Origin: an uncultured Paenibacillaceae bacterium
Lineage (GTDB): Bacteria > Bacillota > Bacilli > Paenibacillales > K13
Assembly: GCA_913056365.1 (NCBI GenBank)
Contig: CAJXLT010000008.1
Coordinates: forward strand, 93,309 to 157,308
Length of the DNA stretch: 64,000 nucleotides
Direction of reading: 5' to 3'
The translations under genes were made by a program, and so were the position numbers. The stretch's first letter is position 1; every line of letters starts with the position of its first letter. Positions 7,739 through 15,768 of the stretch are shown here, piece by piece. The notes below the pieces were generated by a model. It searched no databases. It was given only the letters and a program-made list of their open reading frames with translations, and was not told the DNA's origin.

Positions 7739-8641
7739 TTACTCCGTGCCAAGGAAATGAGTTTCCGGCATTCCCTTCAGATCATTAAGAAATTGCATGA
7801 GTGCAGAATTCAAATAGCGTCCCGAGCGATGGATGACACCGACCGGATGGCTCGTTTCCAGCTCGTTCACCTTGATCATGCGCAATTTCCCATTCTGTAA
7901 TTCCTCCATAATGGATTGCTTGGATATAATCGCTGCGCCTAAATTCAGTTCTACCATCCGCTTCACTTCTTCACTGCTGGACAGCTCCATCACGATCTGC
8001 GGCTCGATGTTGAATTGTTCGAACAGCTGATCGACGAAACGGCGGCCAGCTGTTTCTGGCGACAGCATGATCAGCGGCATATCCCGCAGCACTTCTATTG
8101 GAATATGTGTTCTACCAGCCCAATCATGATCGGGTGATACAGTTAGTTCGAAGGAATCGTAATACAGAATGGATGTTTCCAAACCAGGACTTTTATCGAA
8201 CAAATAAGCGATACCGATATCGATAAGGCCGCTTTCGACACTCGACATAATTTGGGTTGTAGGCATGGAGTGGATGGTCGTCTTGATCAACGGGAATTGG
8301 TTTTGGAAATAAGATAAGACCCTGGGCAGGATCTGCATGGCGATGGAGGTAGTCGTTCCTAATGTAATATGTCCTTGCGGCGTAGCATTCAGGTCTGAGA
8401 GTCGGCCTCGTAATTCTTCCACAATCTTGAGCATCTGTTCGGCATGCTCGAGGAACACTCTCCCGCTATCTGTAAGTGTAACTGGTTGGTTGCGATCGAC
8501 GAGCACGGTTTGGAATTCGTCCTCCAAGCTCTTGATCTGGGCGGATACGGCAGGTTGAGTAAGATTAAGCAATTCCCCCGCCTTGCGAAAACTCATCGTC
8601 TTGGATATCGCAACCAGGGTTTCTAATTGGTTGATGTTCAA
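7739..8641 (-). CDS. LysR-family transcriptional regulator
   Basis: A 300-residue LysR-type regulator. The winged helix-turn-helix is at the N-terminus (TMSFRKAGELLNLTQPAVSA, then QIKSLEDEF), followed by the LysR substrate-binding domain beginning near HITLGTTTSIAMQILP (about residue 93). An upstream ATG at 8686 would add 15 residues not typical of the family. TTG 8641 follows GGGAGGG at 8 bases and gives the usual start NINQLETLVAISK, so I use it. The effector is unknown. The likely target is the divergent cheX promoter region or the adjacent PHP gene, but no T-N11-A box was assigned. Confidence 0.9.
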   Translation of the reverse strand: MNINQLETLVAISKTMSFRKAGELLNLTQPAVSAQIKSLEDEFQTVLVDRNQPVTLTDSGRVFLEHAEQMLKIVEELRGRLSDLNATPQGHITLGTTTSIAMQILPRVLSYFQNQFPLIKTTIHSMPTTQIMSSVESGLIDIGIAYLFDKSPGLETSILYYDSFELTVSPDHDWAGRTHIPIEVLRDMPLIMLSPETAGRRFVDQLFEQFNIEPQIVMELSSSEEVKRMVELNLGAAIISKQSIMEELQNGKLRMIKVNELETSHPVGVIHRSGRYLNSALMQFLNDLKGMPETHFLGTE

Positions 8642-8721
8642 GCTGCTTCCCTCCCGAATGAAATTACTTTCATTATAGGGCATCAAACAGAGCCAAGCAA
8701 TCCGAGGTATTCACTTTTTCC

Positions 8722-8750
8722 TTGGCGATTCACATTATGTGCGATATAAT
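8722..8750 (+). promoter_or_regulatory. Sigma-A promoter of cheX
   Basis: TTGGCG at 8722-8727, a 17-base spacer and a perfect TATAAT at 8745-8750, 44 bases before the cheX start. The motif arrangement is standard for the vegetative sigma factor. Confidence 0.7.
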
Positions 8751-8793
8751 GATAAAAAGCGACAACTTTGTGAACCAAAAAAGGAGACCGCTC

Positions 8794-9252
8794 ATGAAGG
8801 CAGAAAACATTAATCCGTTCTTGGAGTCAGCAAGCATCGTCATTGAGCAGGTAATCAACATACGTCCTACAACGGGTGAACTCAACGTAAAGGACGTCAA
8901 GTTTGTCGAAAAGTACATATGGATCCAGATTGGTATGTCAGGTCAGATGTCAGGAGATATTGTGTTCGGCCTGCACGAAGATGTAGCGTTGAAGATGGTA
9001 TCTGCCATGATGGGGGGCTATCCAATCTCGGAGATCGACGATATGGCGAAGAGCGCGATTTCGGAGCTTGGCAACATGATCAGCGGCAATGCAAGTACGC
9101 TGCTGTACAATCAGGGAGTGAAGGTGGATATTACACCGCCGAAGGTGATTCACGCTGCTGAATCTGCAGGCTTCACACCGGCCAAGGCTTTGACAATACC
9201 GCTTCAGATGGGCGATATCGGTGATTTGGACATTCAGGTATTGATTACATAA
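8794..9252 (+). CDS. cheX: Chemotaxis phosphatase CheX
   Basis: A 152-residue protein of the CheC/CheX family, which dephosphorylates CheY-P to end the chemotactic signal. The family's catalytic E-x-x-N motif is present in SAISELGNMISGNAS (about residues 88-102). The single motif and lack of a second copy suit CheX rather than CheC. Translation starts at ATG 8794 behind AAAGGAGA; an in-frame ATG at 8722 overlaps the promoter and was rejected. No other chemotaxis gene is close, which is common for stand-alone cheX in Firmicutes. A strong terminator follows the gene. Confidence 0.88.
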   Translation: MKAENINPFLESASIVIEQVINIRPTTGELNVKDVKFVEKYIWIQIGMSGQMSGDIVFGLHEDVALKMVSAMMGGYPISEIDDMAKSAISELGNMISGNASTLLYNQGVKVDITPPKVIHAAESAGFTPAKALTIPLQMGDIGDLDIQVLIT

Positions 9253-9280
9253 TGTGCATGTAAGCGATGATACGCTGCAT

Positions 9281-9308
9281 AGGTCGGCTAAGTTTGCCGG
9301 CCTTTTTT
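9281..9308 (+). terminator. Intrinsic terminator after cheX
   Basis: GGTCGGC-taagttt-GCCGGCC (one G-T pair) followed by six T. It ends the cheX transcript before the SDR gene. Confidence 0.85.
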
Positions 9309-9368
9309 CACATTGGACAGCTCGCTGCACTCGAACATAACGATAATGCGAAAGGATAGGAGTGGACG

Positions 9369-10160
9369 TTGCAGATGATTCGGGATAAAGTAGCATTGAT
9401 TACAGGCGGCTCAAGCGGAATTGGCGCAGAACTGGGAAGGAACCTTGCGGAACTCGGAGCAGTCCTTGTACTCGTTGCCCGATCTGCGGAGAAGTTAGCT
9501 GCTGTAGCTGACAGCATGCCGGAAGGTAGCCGCGTTCTAACGATTGTCGCAGATGTTGGTGTAGAGGAAGCGGTAGAGCAAGCTGTCTTGCAGACGATAG
9601 AGACATACGGACGAATCGATATACTCATCAACAATGCAGGCTTCGGTCTGTTTCAGCGTGTCGATGAGATGCGGCTAGTCGACTATGAACGAATGATGAA
9701 TGTGAACTATATGGGGGTGGTCCGCTTGACGAAAGCGGTATTGCCACATATGCAGGCACAAGGATCAGGTCATATAGTGACAGTAGCCTCGATTTCCGGT
9801 AAGCTGGGCACTGCTAAATCTGCAGGGTATGCAGCGAGCAAGCATGCGGTTATCGGCTTTATGAACAGCTTGCGCCAAGAGATGGGGAAGAATACTCGCA
9901 TCCATATATCTGTCGTTAACCCCGGACCGGTAAGAACAGCCTTCTTCGATCAGACAGATCCGGATAACAATTATTTGAACAAAGTACCCTCCTGGTTCGT
10001 ATTAACACCACAGCGAGTTACTCAGACGATCATCAAGCTGCTGCATAAGCCGAGAAGCGAAGTGAATCTGCCGGCAATTGGCGGCTTCGGTGTCAAGCTC
10101 ACGCAACTGTTCCCCGGGATATCAGCTTCGCTAGTTCGGCGAATGACCGATATAAAGTAA
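9369..10160 (+). CDS. Short-chain dehydrogenase/reductase
   Basis: A 263-residue classical SDR, an NAD(P)-dependent oxidoreductase with a Rossmann fold. The cofactor loop TGGSSGIG is at residues 12-19, NNAG near 88, and the catalytic Ser in VASISGK with Tyr-Lys in YAASKHAV near 155-160. After the cofactor loop, VARSAEKL suggests NADP preference. The C-terminal VNPGPVRTAFF is typical of the DltE/YqjQ-like branch. TTG 9369 lies 7 bases after AGGAG and is preferred to the ATG two codons later. The substrate cannot be told from sequence or from the unrelated neighbours. Confidence 0.92.
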   Translation: MQMIRDKVALITGGSSGIGAELGRNLAELGAVLVLVARSAEKLAAVADSMPEGSRVLTIVADVGVEEAVEQAVLQTIETYGRIDILINNAGFGLFQRVDEMRLVDYERMMNVNYMGVVRLTKAVLPHMQAQGSGHIVTVASISGKLGTAKSAGYAASKHAVIGFMNSLRQEMGKNTRIHISVVNPGPVRTAFFDQTDPDNNYLNKVPSWFVLTPQRVTQTIIKLLHKPRSEVNLPAIGGFGVKLTQLFPGISASLVRRMTDIK

Positions 10161-10238
10161 GCACGGTTACGTGTTATACGACAGGAGACTACAGTTCAGA
10201 TAAGTGATCAATAGCTTTCTGTGTTATACCGCATTGAT

Positions 10239-10490
10239 CTATTGCTTGTTCTGCGCTCGAAATTGCTCATTCCATTCCTTGATTTCCTCGAATAATTGCC
10301 GCATGTCTGTCTTGGCCTCCGGATGCTCCTGTGTCCAATGTGCAGTTAGCGGAGGCATCGTCTTGTGGATATGCGAGTAAATCGACCACAGCTTGATCTT
10401 CTCCACTGTTTCCGGGTCTGACTTGCCTGTAAGTCGTTCGGCGAATGTCTCGATTAATGCTTCTACCTGTTGCAGAGTTGCCTCATTCAT
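10239..10490 (-). CDS. Small YusU-like protein (DUF2573 family, probable)
   Basis: An 83-residue soluble, charged, helical protein. LTGKSDPETVEKIKLWSIYS followed by HIHKTMPPLTAHW resembles the YusU/DUF2573 family of Bacillus as I recall it. There is no known function and no cysteine or membrane segment. ATG 10490 is preceded by GGAGGGGGA and gives the usual family length; the open frame extends upstream to 10580 but without a ribosome site. It is divergent from the DEAD-box gene. Confidence 0.7.
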   Translation of the reverse strand: MNEATLQQVEALIETFAERLTGKSDPETVEKIKLWSIYSHIHKTMPPLTAHWTQEHPEAKTDMRQLFEEIKEWNEQFRAQNKQ

Positions 10491-10588
10491 TGGAAATCCC
10501 CCTCCTTGCCGATATCCGGCAATCTGTCTTCGGAACACAGAATACCGCAATCTGAGCCTTCTCGTCAATTTCCCGATCATAGACGCGC

Positions 10589-10617
10589 TTGCGTTGCTCC
10601 TTAGTCTCGCCTATGAT
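10589..10617 (+). promoter_or_regulatory. Probable sigma-A promoter of the DEAD-box gene
   Basis: TTGCGT at 10589-10594, a 17-base spacer and TATGAT at 10612-10617, 37 bases before the helicase start. Confidence 0.5.
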
Positions 10618-10653
10618 AACGTAGATGCAAGTGAGACTAAAGGGGATGGAACG

Positions 10654-11973
10654 ATGCACGCATTCGAAAAGTTACATATACAAGAAGCAATTGCTGCCAA
10701 GCTGCAAGAACAACAGATGGTAGAACCGACACCTATTCAGCGTCTGGCGATACAGCCAATCTTGGAAGGGAAGGATCTGACCGCTCAGTCACCAACAGGT
10801 ACAGGTAAGACGTTGGCGTATGCGCTGCCCGTGCTGCAGCGAATCGAAGCAACTGGGAACCAACTGCAGGCAGTTATCATTGCGCCTACTCAGGAGCTTG
10901 CGATACAGATCATGCATGTGTTCCGTACGTATAGCGAGTTGCTTCATATTCGCGTCCAGTCAGCAATAGGCGGCGCGTCGCTTCAGCGTCAGCTAGATAA
11001 ATTGAAGGATAAGCCGCATGTACTGGTCGGCACACCGGGCAGGCTGGAAGAATTAAGCGCCACGCGCAAGCTGAAGTGGCATGAAGTACGCACGATCGTA
11101 ATGGATGAGGCTGATCAGCTTATCAAGCTAGGGGAAATCGCTGCATTAGACAAGCTAGTGCGTCGGGCGCCGCGCAATCGGCAGCTGTTAATGTTCTCTG
11201 CCACTATCACATCGGACATTCGGGATGTTGCGGGCAAGTGGATGATGAATCCGCTTCATATAGAAGCTGAAACAGAGAGCGGAGGGCACAATCATGTCGA
11301 GCATATGGCGATTGTGACAGAGGAACGTGACAAGATCGATACGTTGCGGAAGCTGATTCGTCATTTGCCGGTTCACTCCGCGATGATATTCGTCCAAGAA
11401 ACCGATCGTATTCGAGAAGTGGCGGAGAAGCTGAAGTATCACGGACTGCCAGCCGAAATGTTGTACGGTGATGCTGGCAGCAAGGAACGTGCAGAGGCGA
11501 TGCGTCGCTTTCGCAGTGCCCGCACGCAGCTGCTCGTTTCGACCGATGTAGCAGCACGAGGTCTGGATATTCCTCGGCTCAGTCATGTGATTATGTTCGA
11601 CCCTCCTACAGATGCGGACCATTATGTGCATCGTGCAGGGCGGACAGGGAGAATGGGGCGGCAAGGTGCTGTCGTCATGCTCCTGACTCCACGTCAGAGC
11701 TTTCTCACCGAGAAGCTGAGCAAGGCGCTTGGGCTTGTCATTGAGGAGAGACGCCTGGAGCGGGGAGCGTTGGAGGAAGCAACCCAACACAATAGCTCCT
11801 CTAAGCCGAGAACGCCAAGAACAGAAGGCCAGGCTTCCCGCGACCCTGTGCCGCGCAAACAGCCGAATCAGGAGCGTACAGCGAAGGACAAGACTGCCAG
11901 CCGCCAGCGTGCTAAGAAGAACAAGGGTGCGCCGCGTTGGCTGAAGGAGAAGCAATCTCGCGGAAAGGAATGA
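10654..11973 (+). CDS. DEAD-box ATP-dependent RNA helicase
   Basis: A 439-residue RNA helicase. The conserved motifs are in order: the Q motif (PTPIQRLAIQP), motif I SPTGTGKT (about residue 48), PTQELA, TPGR, DEAD in VMDEADQL (about 155), SAT, and in the second RecA domain ARGLDIP and HRAGRTGRMG (about 325). The C-terminal tail of about 70 residues (from about 370) is rich in Lys/Arg/Ser and probably flexible and RNA-binding. The compact core resembles YfmL of Bacillus, with roles in ribosome assembly or RNA turnover. ATG 10654 follows AAAGGGGA; the open frame back to 10393 overlaps the divergent gene and was not used. Confidence 0.93.
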   Translation: MHAFEKLHIQEAIAAKLQEQQMVEPTPIQRLAIQPILEGKDLTAQSPTGTGKTLAYALPVLQRIEATGNQLQAVIIAPTQELAIQIMHVFRTYSELLHIRVQSAIGGASLQRQLDKLKDKPHVLVGTPGRLEELSATRKLKWHEVRTIVMDEADQLIKLGEIAALDKLVRRAPRNRQLLMFSATITSDIRDVAGKWMMNPLHIEAETESGGHNHVEHMAIVTEERDKIDTLRKLIRHLPVHSAMIFVQETDRIREVAEKLKYHGLPAEMLYGDAGSKERAEAMRRFRSARTQLLVSTDVAARGLDIPRLSHVIMFDPPTDADHYVHRAGRTGRMGRQGAVVMLLTPRQSFLTEKLSKALGLVIEERRLERGALEEATQHNSSSKPRTPRTEGQASRDPVPRKQPNQERTAKDKTASRQRAKKNKGAPRWLKEKQSRGKE

Positions 11974-12009
11974 GTGATTTTGTACAACACCCCCTCAAAG
12001 TGATCCTGT

Positions 12010-12038
12010 TTGCCGATTACATGTAATAGAGCCGGCAA
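12010..12038 (+). terminator. Possible hairpin between helicase and SLH gene
   Basis: TTGCCG and CGGCAA pair around a perfect 12-base palindrome ATTACATGTAAT. No strong T tract follows, so it may be a weak terminator or a protein-binding dyad in the leader of the SLH gene. Confidence 0.35.
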
Positions 12039-12094
12039 TTTGAAGCTTTTCGCGAGAGCTTCGATCACGAACGATAAGGGGAGTGTAAGGAGAT

Positions 12095-13558
12095 ATGAAC
12101 AAGATTTGGAGAAAGTCTCTGTTAGGTGTATTGGCAGCAAGTGTACTAGTCAGTGCAGCGCCGGAAGCTATGGCTAAGGGTAAGGATCACAAGTGGGACC
12201 GCGATGACGATAAGGGTCACAAGTGGGAACATGAGGACAAGCGAGGCAACGGGTTTCATGGGTTTGAGGGAAAGGGCAAGATCGAGATTAAGATTGATTT
12301 CGATGACTTAGATCAAGATTGGGAATGGGCGATGACGAACATCGCACGACTGGCCAGTATGCACGTGTTCGAAGGGTATGAGGATGGCACATTCCGCCCA
12401 GGCAAGCCTGTTACTCGTCTAGAAGCCATTGTTACGGCCGTTCGTCTCATGGGATTGCGTGAGGAAGCAGAGTCTGAAGAGGAGATGGCGACAGAGCTGA
12501 ATTTCAGAGATGCGGAGCATATCGAGCGCAAGTATCCGCAAGCTGTCGGTTACATAGCAGTAGCAGCTGAGAACGATCTGTTCAGTGAGACAGAAGATAA
12601 GCTGCAGCCTGAGAAGCCGGCCGATCGTCTGTGGATCGCGACGATGCTGGTGAAGGCCCTTGGTCTGGAGGATGAGGCGAAGGCGAAGATGAATGATCAA
12701 CTGAACTTCAAGGACGCTAAGGAAATTCCGGCAGGGTCTGTGGGCTATGTAGCAGTTGCCGTAGAGAAGCAAATCGTGTACGGGTATGATAACGGGACAT
12801 TCCGTCCGAACAAGCCAGTCACACGCGCAGAAATTGCCGCCTTCCTTGATCGTGCTGGCATGCAGCTCCCAGAATACCGTGACGGAGCAATCAAGGGGAC
12901 AGTAAGTGCGGACGTAGACAATGATGTTCTGCTGCTGACGCATGACGGCAAGACGGAGAGCTTCAAGCTTGATCCGAACGCATTCATCTGGATAGAAGGC
13001 AAGCGTGTGGAAGCGAGTGACTTGGAAGCAGGGGACGAAATTACGATTCGCGTAGTTAACAATGTAGTTATCTTCGCAGAGGTAACCAAGCAAGCCGAAG
13101 ATACGAACACGACGTTATCGTTCGAGGGAACCGTCCGTGCAGACACTGTAGATAACAAGCTGCATGTCAGGAGAGACGGCAAGGACGAAACGTATACGCT
13201 GACGAATGAGACGAAGATTTACAGAGAAGGTCAAGAAGTAGATGCAGATGACTTGGCGCGAGGCGATGAGATATCAGCCTACGTGCATGACGGCAAGGTT
13301 ATCTGGGTGGTTGTCACCGAAGTTGCTGAGGTTCAGAACTTCAGCGTATCCGGCCTGTTCCAAGGCTTGACGTTAAATTCGCAAGGTGACATTGCGACGA
13401 TCTCGATCATGCAGACGGTAGACAATGAGACACAGACGTCTGTATACAATGTGGCAGAAGATGTAGAGATCGAAGGAGACTTGGAGGATCTGCTTGGCTC
13501 AACAGCAGTAGTCCTGGAAGGCCGCAATCAACTCGTTACCGAAATTCGTATTCCGTAG
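12095..13558 (+). CDS. Secreted SLH-domain surface protein
   Basis: A 487-residue exported protein. The signal peptide is residues 1-27 (MNKIWRKSLLGVLAASVLVS, cleavage after EAMA). A very charged segment (about 28-65) follows. Three S-layer homology domains come next, which bind pyruvylated cell-wall polymer: GYEDGTFRPGKPVTRLEA (about 87-105), a divergent middle copy near 150-190, and GYDNGTFRPNKPVTRAE (about 228-246). The C-terminal half (about 265-420) holds two tandem copies of a 70-residue beta-rich unit, each with a Gly-Thr-Val strand and an E-A-S-D-L or D-A-D-D-L turn, and a more divergent third part. Its role at the surface is unknown. RBS AAGGAGAT precedes the ATG. Confidence 0.9.
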   Translation: MNKIWRKSLLGVLAASVLVSAAPEAMAKGKDHKWDRDDDKGHKWEHEDKRGNGFHGFEGKGKIEIKIDFDDLDQDWEWAMTNIARLASMHVFEGYEDGTFRPGKPVTRLEAIVTAVRLMGLREEAESEEEMATELNFRDAEHIERKYPQAVGYIAVAAENDLFSETEDKLQPEKPADRLWIATMLVKALGLEDEAKAKMNDQLNFKDAKEIPAGSVGYVAVAVEKQIVYGYDNGTFRPNKPVTRAEIAAFLDRAGMQLPEYRDGAIKGTVSADVDNDVLLLTHDGKTESFKLDPNAFIWIEGKRVEASDLEAGDEITIRVVNNVVIFAEVTKQAEDTNTTLSFEGTVRADTVDNKLHVRRDGKDETYTLTNETKIYREGQEVDADDLARGDEISAYVHDGKVIWVVVTEVAEVQNFSVSGLFQGLTLNSQGDIATISIMQTVDNETQTSVYNVAEDVEIEGDLEDLLGSTAVVLEGRNQLVTEIRIP

Positions 13559-13605
13559 TACTTGAGTCTGCTTCGCAGCTTCACTTCACTTTCGTGGGTA
13601 ATCAT

Positions 13606-13633
13606 GGCTGTCCCGATATTGGGGCAGCCTTTG
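13606..13633 (+). terminator. Intrinsic terminator after the SLH gene
   Basis: GGCTGTCCC-gatatt-GGGGCAGCC followed by TTTGTTG. A long GC-rich stem with a short T tract, about 50 bases after the stop. Confidence 0.75.
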
Positions 13634-13640
13634 TTGATGA

Positions 13641-13670
13641 TTGGCACCGCTACGATTGAAGCTGTATAAT
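13641..13670 (+). promoter_or_regulatory. Sigma-A promoter of ecsAB
   Basis: TTGGCA at 13641-13646, an 18-base spacer and perfect TATAAT at 13665-13670, 23 bases before the ecsA ATG. Confidence 0.7.
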
Positions 13671-13693
13671 AGTGCCCAAGAGGTGACCGCGGA

Positions 13694-14440
13694 ATGACCA
13701 TTATGCAAGTAGAAGGGCTAACAGGCGGCTACAGCCGTAATCGTCCTGTGCTGCACGATATCAGCTTTGCCGTACGACCGGGAGAGATGGTCGGTATGAT
13801 CGGATTGAATGGTGCTGGCAAAAGCACAACGATGAAGCATCTGCTAGGTTTGCTCTTACCCCACAGCGGTTCGATTCAGATCCAAGGGGTAACACTGGAA
13901 GAGCAGCCGGATACATATCGCAGCGCATATGCCTACGTTCCAGAGCATCCGCTGGTGTTCGAAGAATTGACCGTGCGCGAGCATTTGCAGTTGACTGCGA
14001 TGGCTTATAACATGAAGCCGGATTTGGCAGAACGGCGTGTTCAGCAGCTGCTCGAAGAATTTCGCATGGGTCCGAAGGCCGATGTGTTCCCTGCGCATCT
14101 CTCGAAGGGGATGCAGCAGAAGCTGATGATTATGAATGCCTTCCTAGTGAAGCCGAAGTTATATTTGATCGATGAGCCATTCCTCGGGCTTGATCCGCTT
14201 GGCATTCGTTCATTGCTGGAGCAGCTTCAGGAAGTTCGGCGTGAGGGTGCCGGTATATTGATGAGCTCGCATATCCTTGCAACACTTGAACAATATTGTG
14301 ACCGTTATATTGTTATTCATGAAGGTCGGATTCGAGCCTCAGGGACGCTTGATGAAATACGAAGTGCTTGGGGCAGCAAGGCTGGGGAGCATCTGGAATC
14401 ATTGTTCTACCGAATTGTGGATGGAGCAGAGCAGCCATGA
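13694..14440 (+). CDS. ecsA: ABC transporter ATP-binding protein EcsA
   Basis: A 248-residue ABC ATPase. The Walker A GLNGAGKST is at about residues 38-46. The signature is the EcsA-type HLSKGMQQK instead of LSGGQ. Walker B is LYLIDEPFLGLDPLGIRSLL. It pairs with the membrane protein EcsB, whose start overlaps its stop (ATGA). In Bacillus, EcsAB affects protein secretion, regulated intramembrane proteolysis and competence; the transported molecule is not firmly known. The order, overlap and signature motif make this assignment firm. Confidence 0.93.
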   Translation: MTIMQVEGLTGGYSRNRPVLHDISFAVRPGEMVGMIGLNGAGKSTTMKHLLGLLLPHSGSIQIQGVTLEEQPDTYRSAYAYVPEHPLVFEELTVREHLQLTAMAYNMKPDLAERRVQQLLEEFRMGPKADVFPAHLSKGMQQKLMIMNAFLVKPKLYLIDEPFLGLDPLGIRSLLEQLQEVRREGAGILMSSHILATLEQYCDRYIVIHEGRIRASGTLDEIRSAWGSKAGEHLESLFYRIVDGAEQP

Positions 14441-15678
14441 AGCCATCGGATACGAGAAGACTGTATGTGCAAAGGGCGTCTGACAACCGCAAGCGCATCT
14501 GGCCGTACTTGCGAATTGTTGCCCAGAGCGGGCTGCCTATTATGATCGGATTTGGCGGTGTGGTGTTTCTGGCATTTTATGCGAATTTGCTGCAAACTTA
14601 TCCTCTCGACTTTCCATTAACAGAGATTGCTACAGCGCTCTTAACTGTCGTCTTGGCAGTATCGCCGATCCGCACGTATATCCAGCGGGCTGACAGCCTG
14701 TTCTTAATGCCAGCCTCCACAGCGATGCACGGATACTTCCGGCATGCCTGGAAGCATGCTTATGCTCGACAGGTGGGGCTTGTTGGTGTCGCATGGCTGT
14801 TGCTGTGGCCGCTCTATCGGCTTCGAGAGCGCTTGGAGGGCACGCCGCTCATTGAGGGGTGGTTCTGGTTCTGCACAGCTTTCCTGCTGCTTGTCAAGGC
14901 TCTCAGTATGTATGCGTCTTGGCGTGAAGGTCAGCTTCGAGACAATGGAAGTAGGCGTTGGCTAATACTGTTGCGGTGGGGGGTAACCGGTAGTTCAGTT
15001 GCGGTAGTATTCGTGTGGCAATTGCCACTTGCAGCAGCAGTTGCGGCGATTGGCTTCGCCATGCACCTGTTCTTGATCAGCCGTGCGCCAAGCTATCCGA
15101 TTCATTGGGAATACTTACACGTCAGAGAACTAGCAGCCGCTAGACGCATACATGCATTCCTTCGCGGTTTTGTCGATATTCCAGCAGAGAAGACAGCTGT
15201 ATCAAGAAGACGATTGCTTACGAATTGGACGCAGCGTATGCCTATCAGGCAGGCAGTAACGTATTCTTATCTGTACTGGCTGCAGCTGTTGCGCACAGAG
15301 CGGTTGTCCATGCTGGTGAGGCTGGCTCTGCTAGCTATCGTCGTGACTGTCATCGTCCATGATTATAGAGCAGCGTTGGGAATCGATATTCTTGTTATCT
15401 ACTTGCTTGGACTGCAGTTAACCGGCTTCTGGAGAGAGACGGAGCCAGTGGCATGGGTGCACCTGTACCCGCTGCCAGCAGAACAACGGGCTAATTCCTT
15501 CGCGCGTATCGCACTCATTCTGCATGCCGTGCTGGTACTTATCATCACCTTGCCGCTTTGGTTCAAGACCGACATGCCTTGGTATGGCTGTGCGGTGATG
15601 TTGGCAGCGGGGTGGCTCTGGAGTTGGCGAACTGGACGCAGTATTCTAGCTGTGGAGCGGAAGCGGGAGAAAGTATGA
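14437..15678 (+). CDS. ecsB: ABC transporter permease EcsB
   Basis: A 413-residue multipass membrane protein, the EcsB partner of EcsA. Hydrophobic segments lie near residues 30-50, 60-75, 120-140, 145-165, 190-225 and in pairs near 300-345 and 365-400. SLFLMPASTAMHGYFRHA resembles the loop LFLLPxxxxMxxYF of EcsB. The preferred ATG at 14437 overlaps the ecsA stop; the frame extends upstream to 14368 within ecsA and was not used. It is followed by a bidirectional terminator shared with the convergent aminotransferase gene. Confidence 0.9.
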   Translation: MKPSDTRRLYVQRASDNRKRIWPYLRIVAQSGLPIMIGFGGVVFLAFYANLLQTYPLDFPLTEIATALLTVVLAVSPIRTYIQRADSLFLMPASTAMHGYFRHAWKHAYARQVGLVGVAWLLLWPLYRLRERLEGTPLIEGWFWFCTAFLLLVKALSMYASWREGQLRDNGSRRWLILLRWGVTGSSVAVVFVWQLPLAAAVAAIGFAMHLFLISRAPSYPIHWEYLHVRELAAARRIHAFLRGFVDIPAEKTAVSRRRLLTNWTQRMPIRQAVTYSYLYWLQLLRTERLSMLVRLALLAIVVTVIVHDYRAALGIDILVIYLLGLQLTGFWRETEPVAWVHLYPLPAEQRANSFARIALILHAVLVLIITLPLWFKTDMPWYGCAVMLAAGWLWSWRTGRSILAVERKREKV

Positions 15679-15690
15679 GTGACGAGAACA

Positions 15691-15727
15691 AAAAGCTGAC
15701 TGCATCTATGGATGAAGTCAGCTTTTA
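15691..15727. terminator. Bidirectional intrinsic terminator
   Basis: AAAAGCTGACT and AGTCAGCTTTT form a long stem around 15 bases, with A on one side and T on the other. It serves ecsB on the plus strand and the convergent aminotransferase on the minus strand. Confidence 0.88.
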
Positions 15728-15768
15728 TAATATCTGTTGCTACATGATTGTATGACCGCTGTACGTAA

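Noticed and set aside
11188..11955. Minus-strand open frame of 255 codons opposite the DEAD-box gene
   Set aside because: A shadow of the helicase second domain; no ribosome site and no domain.
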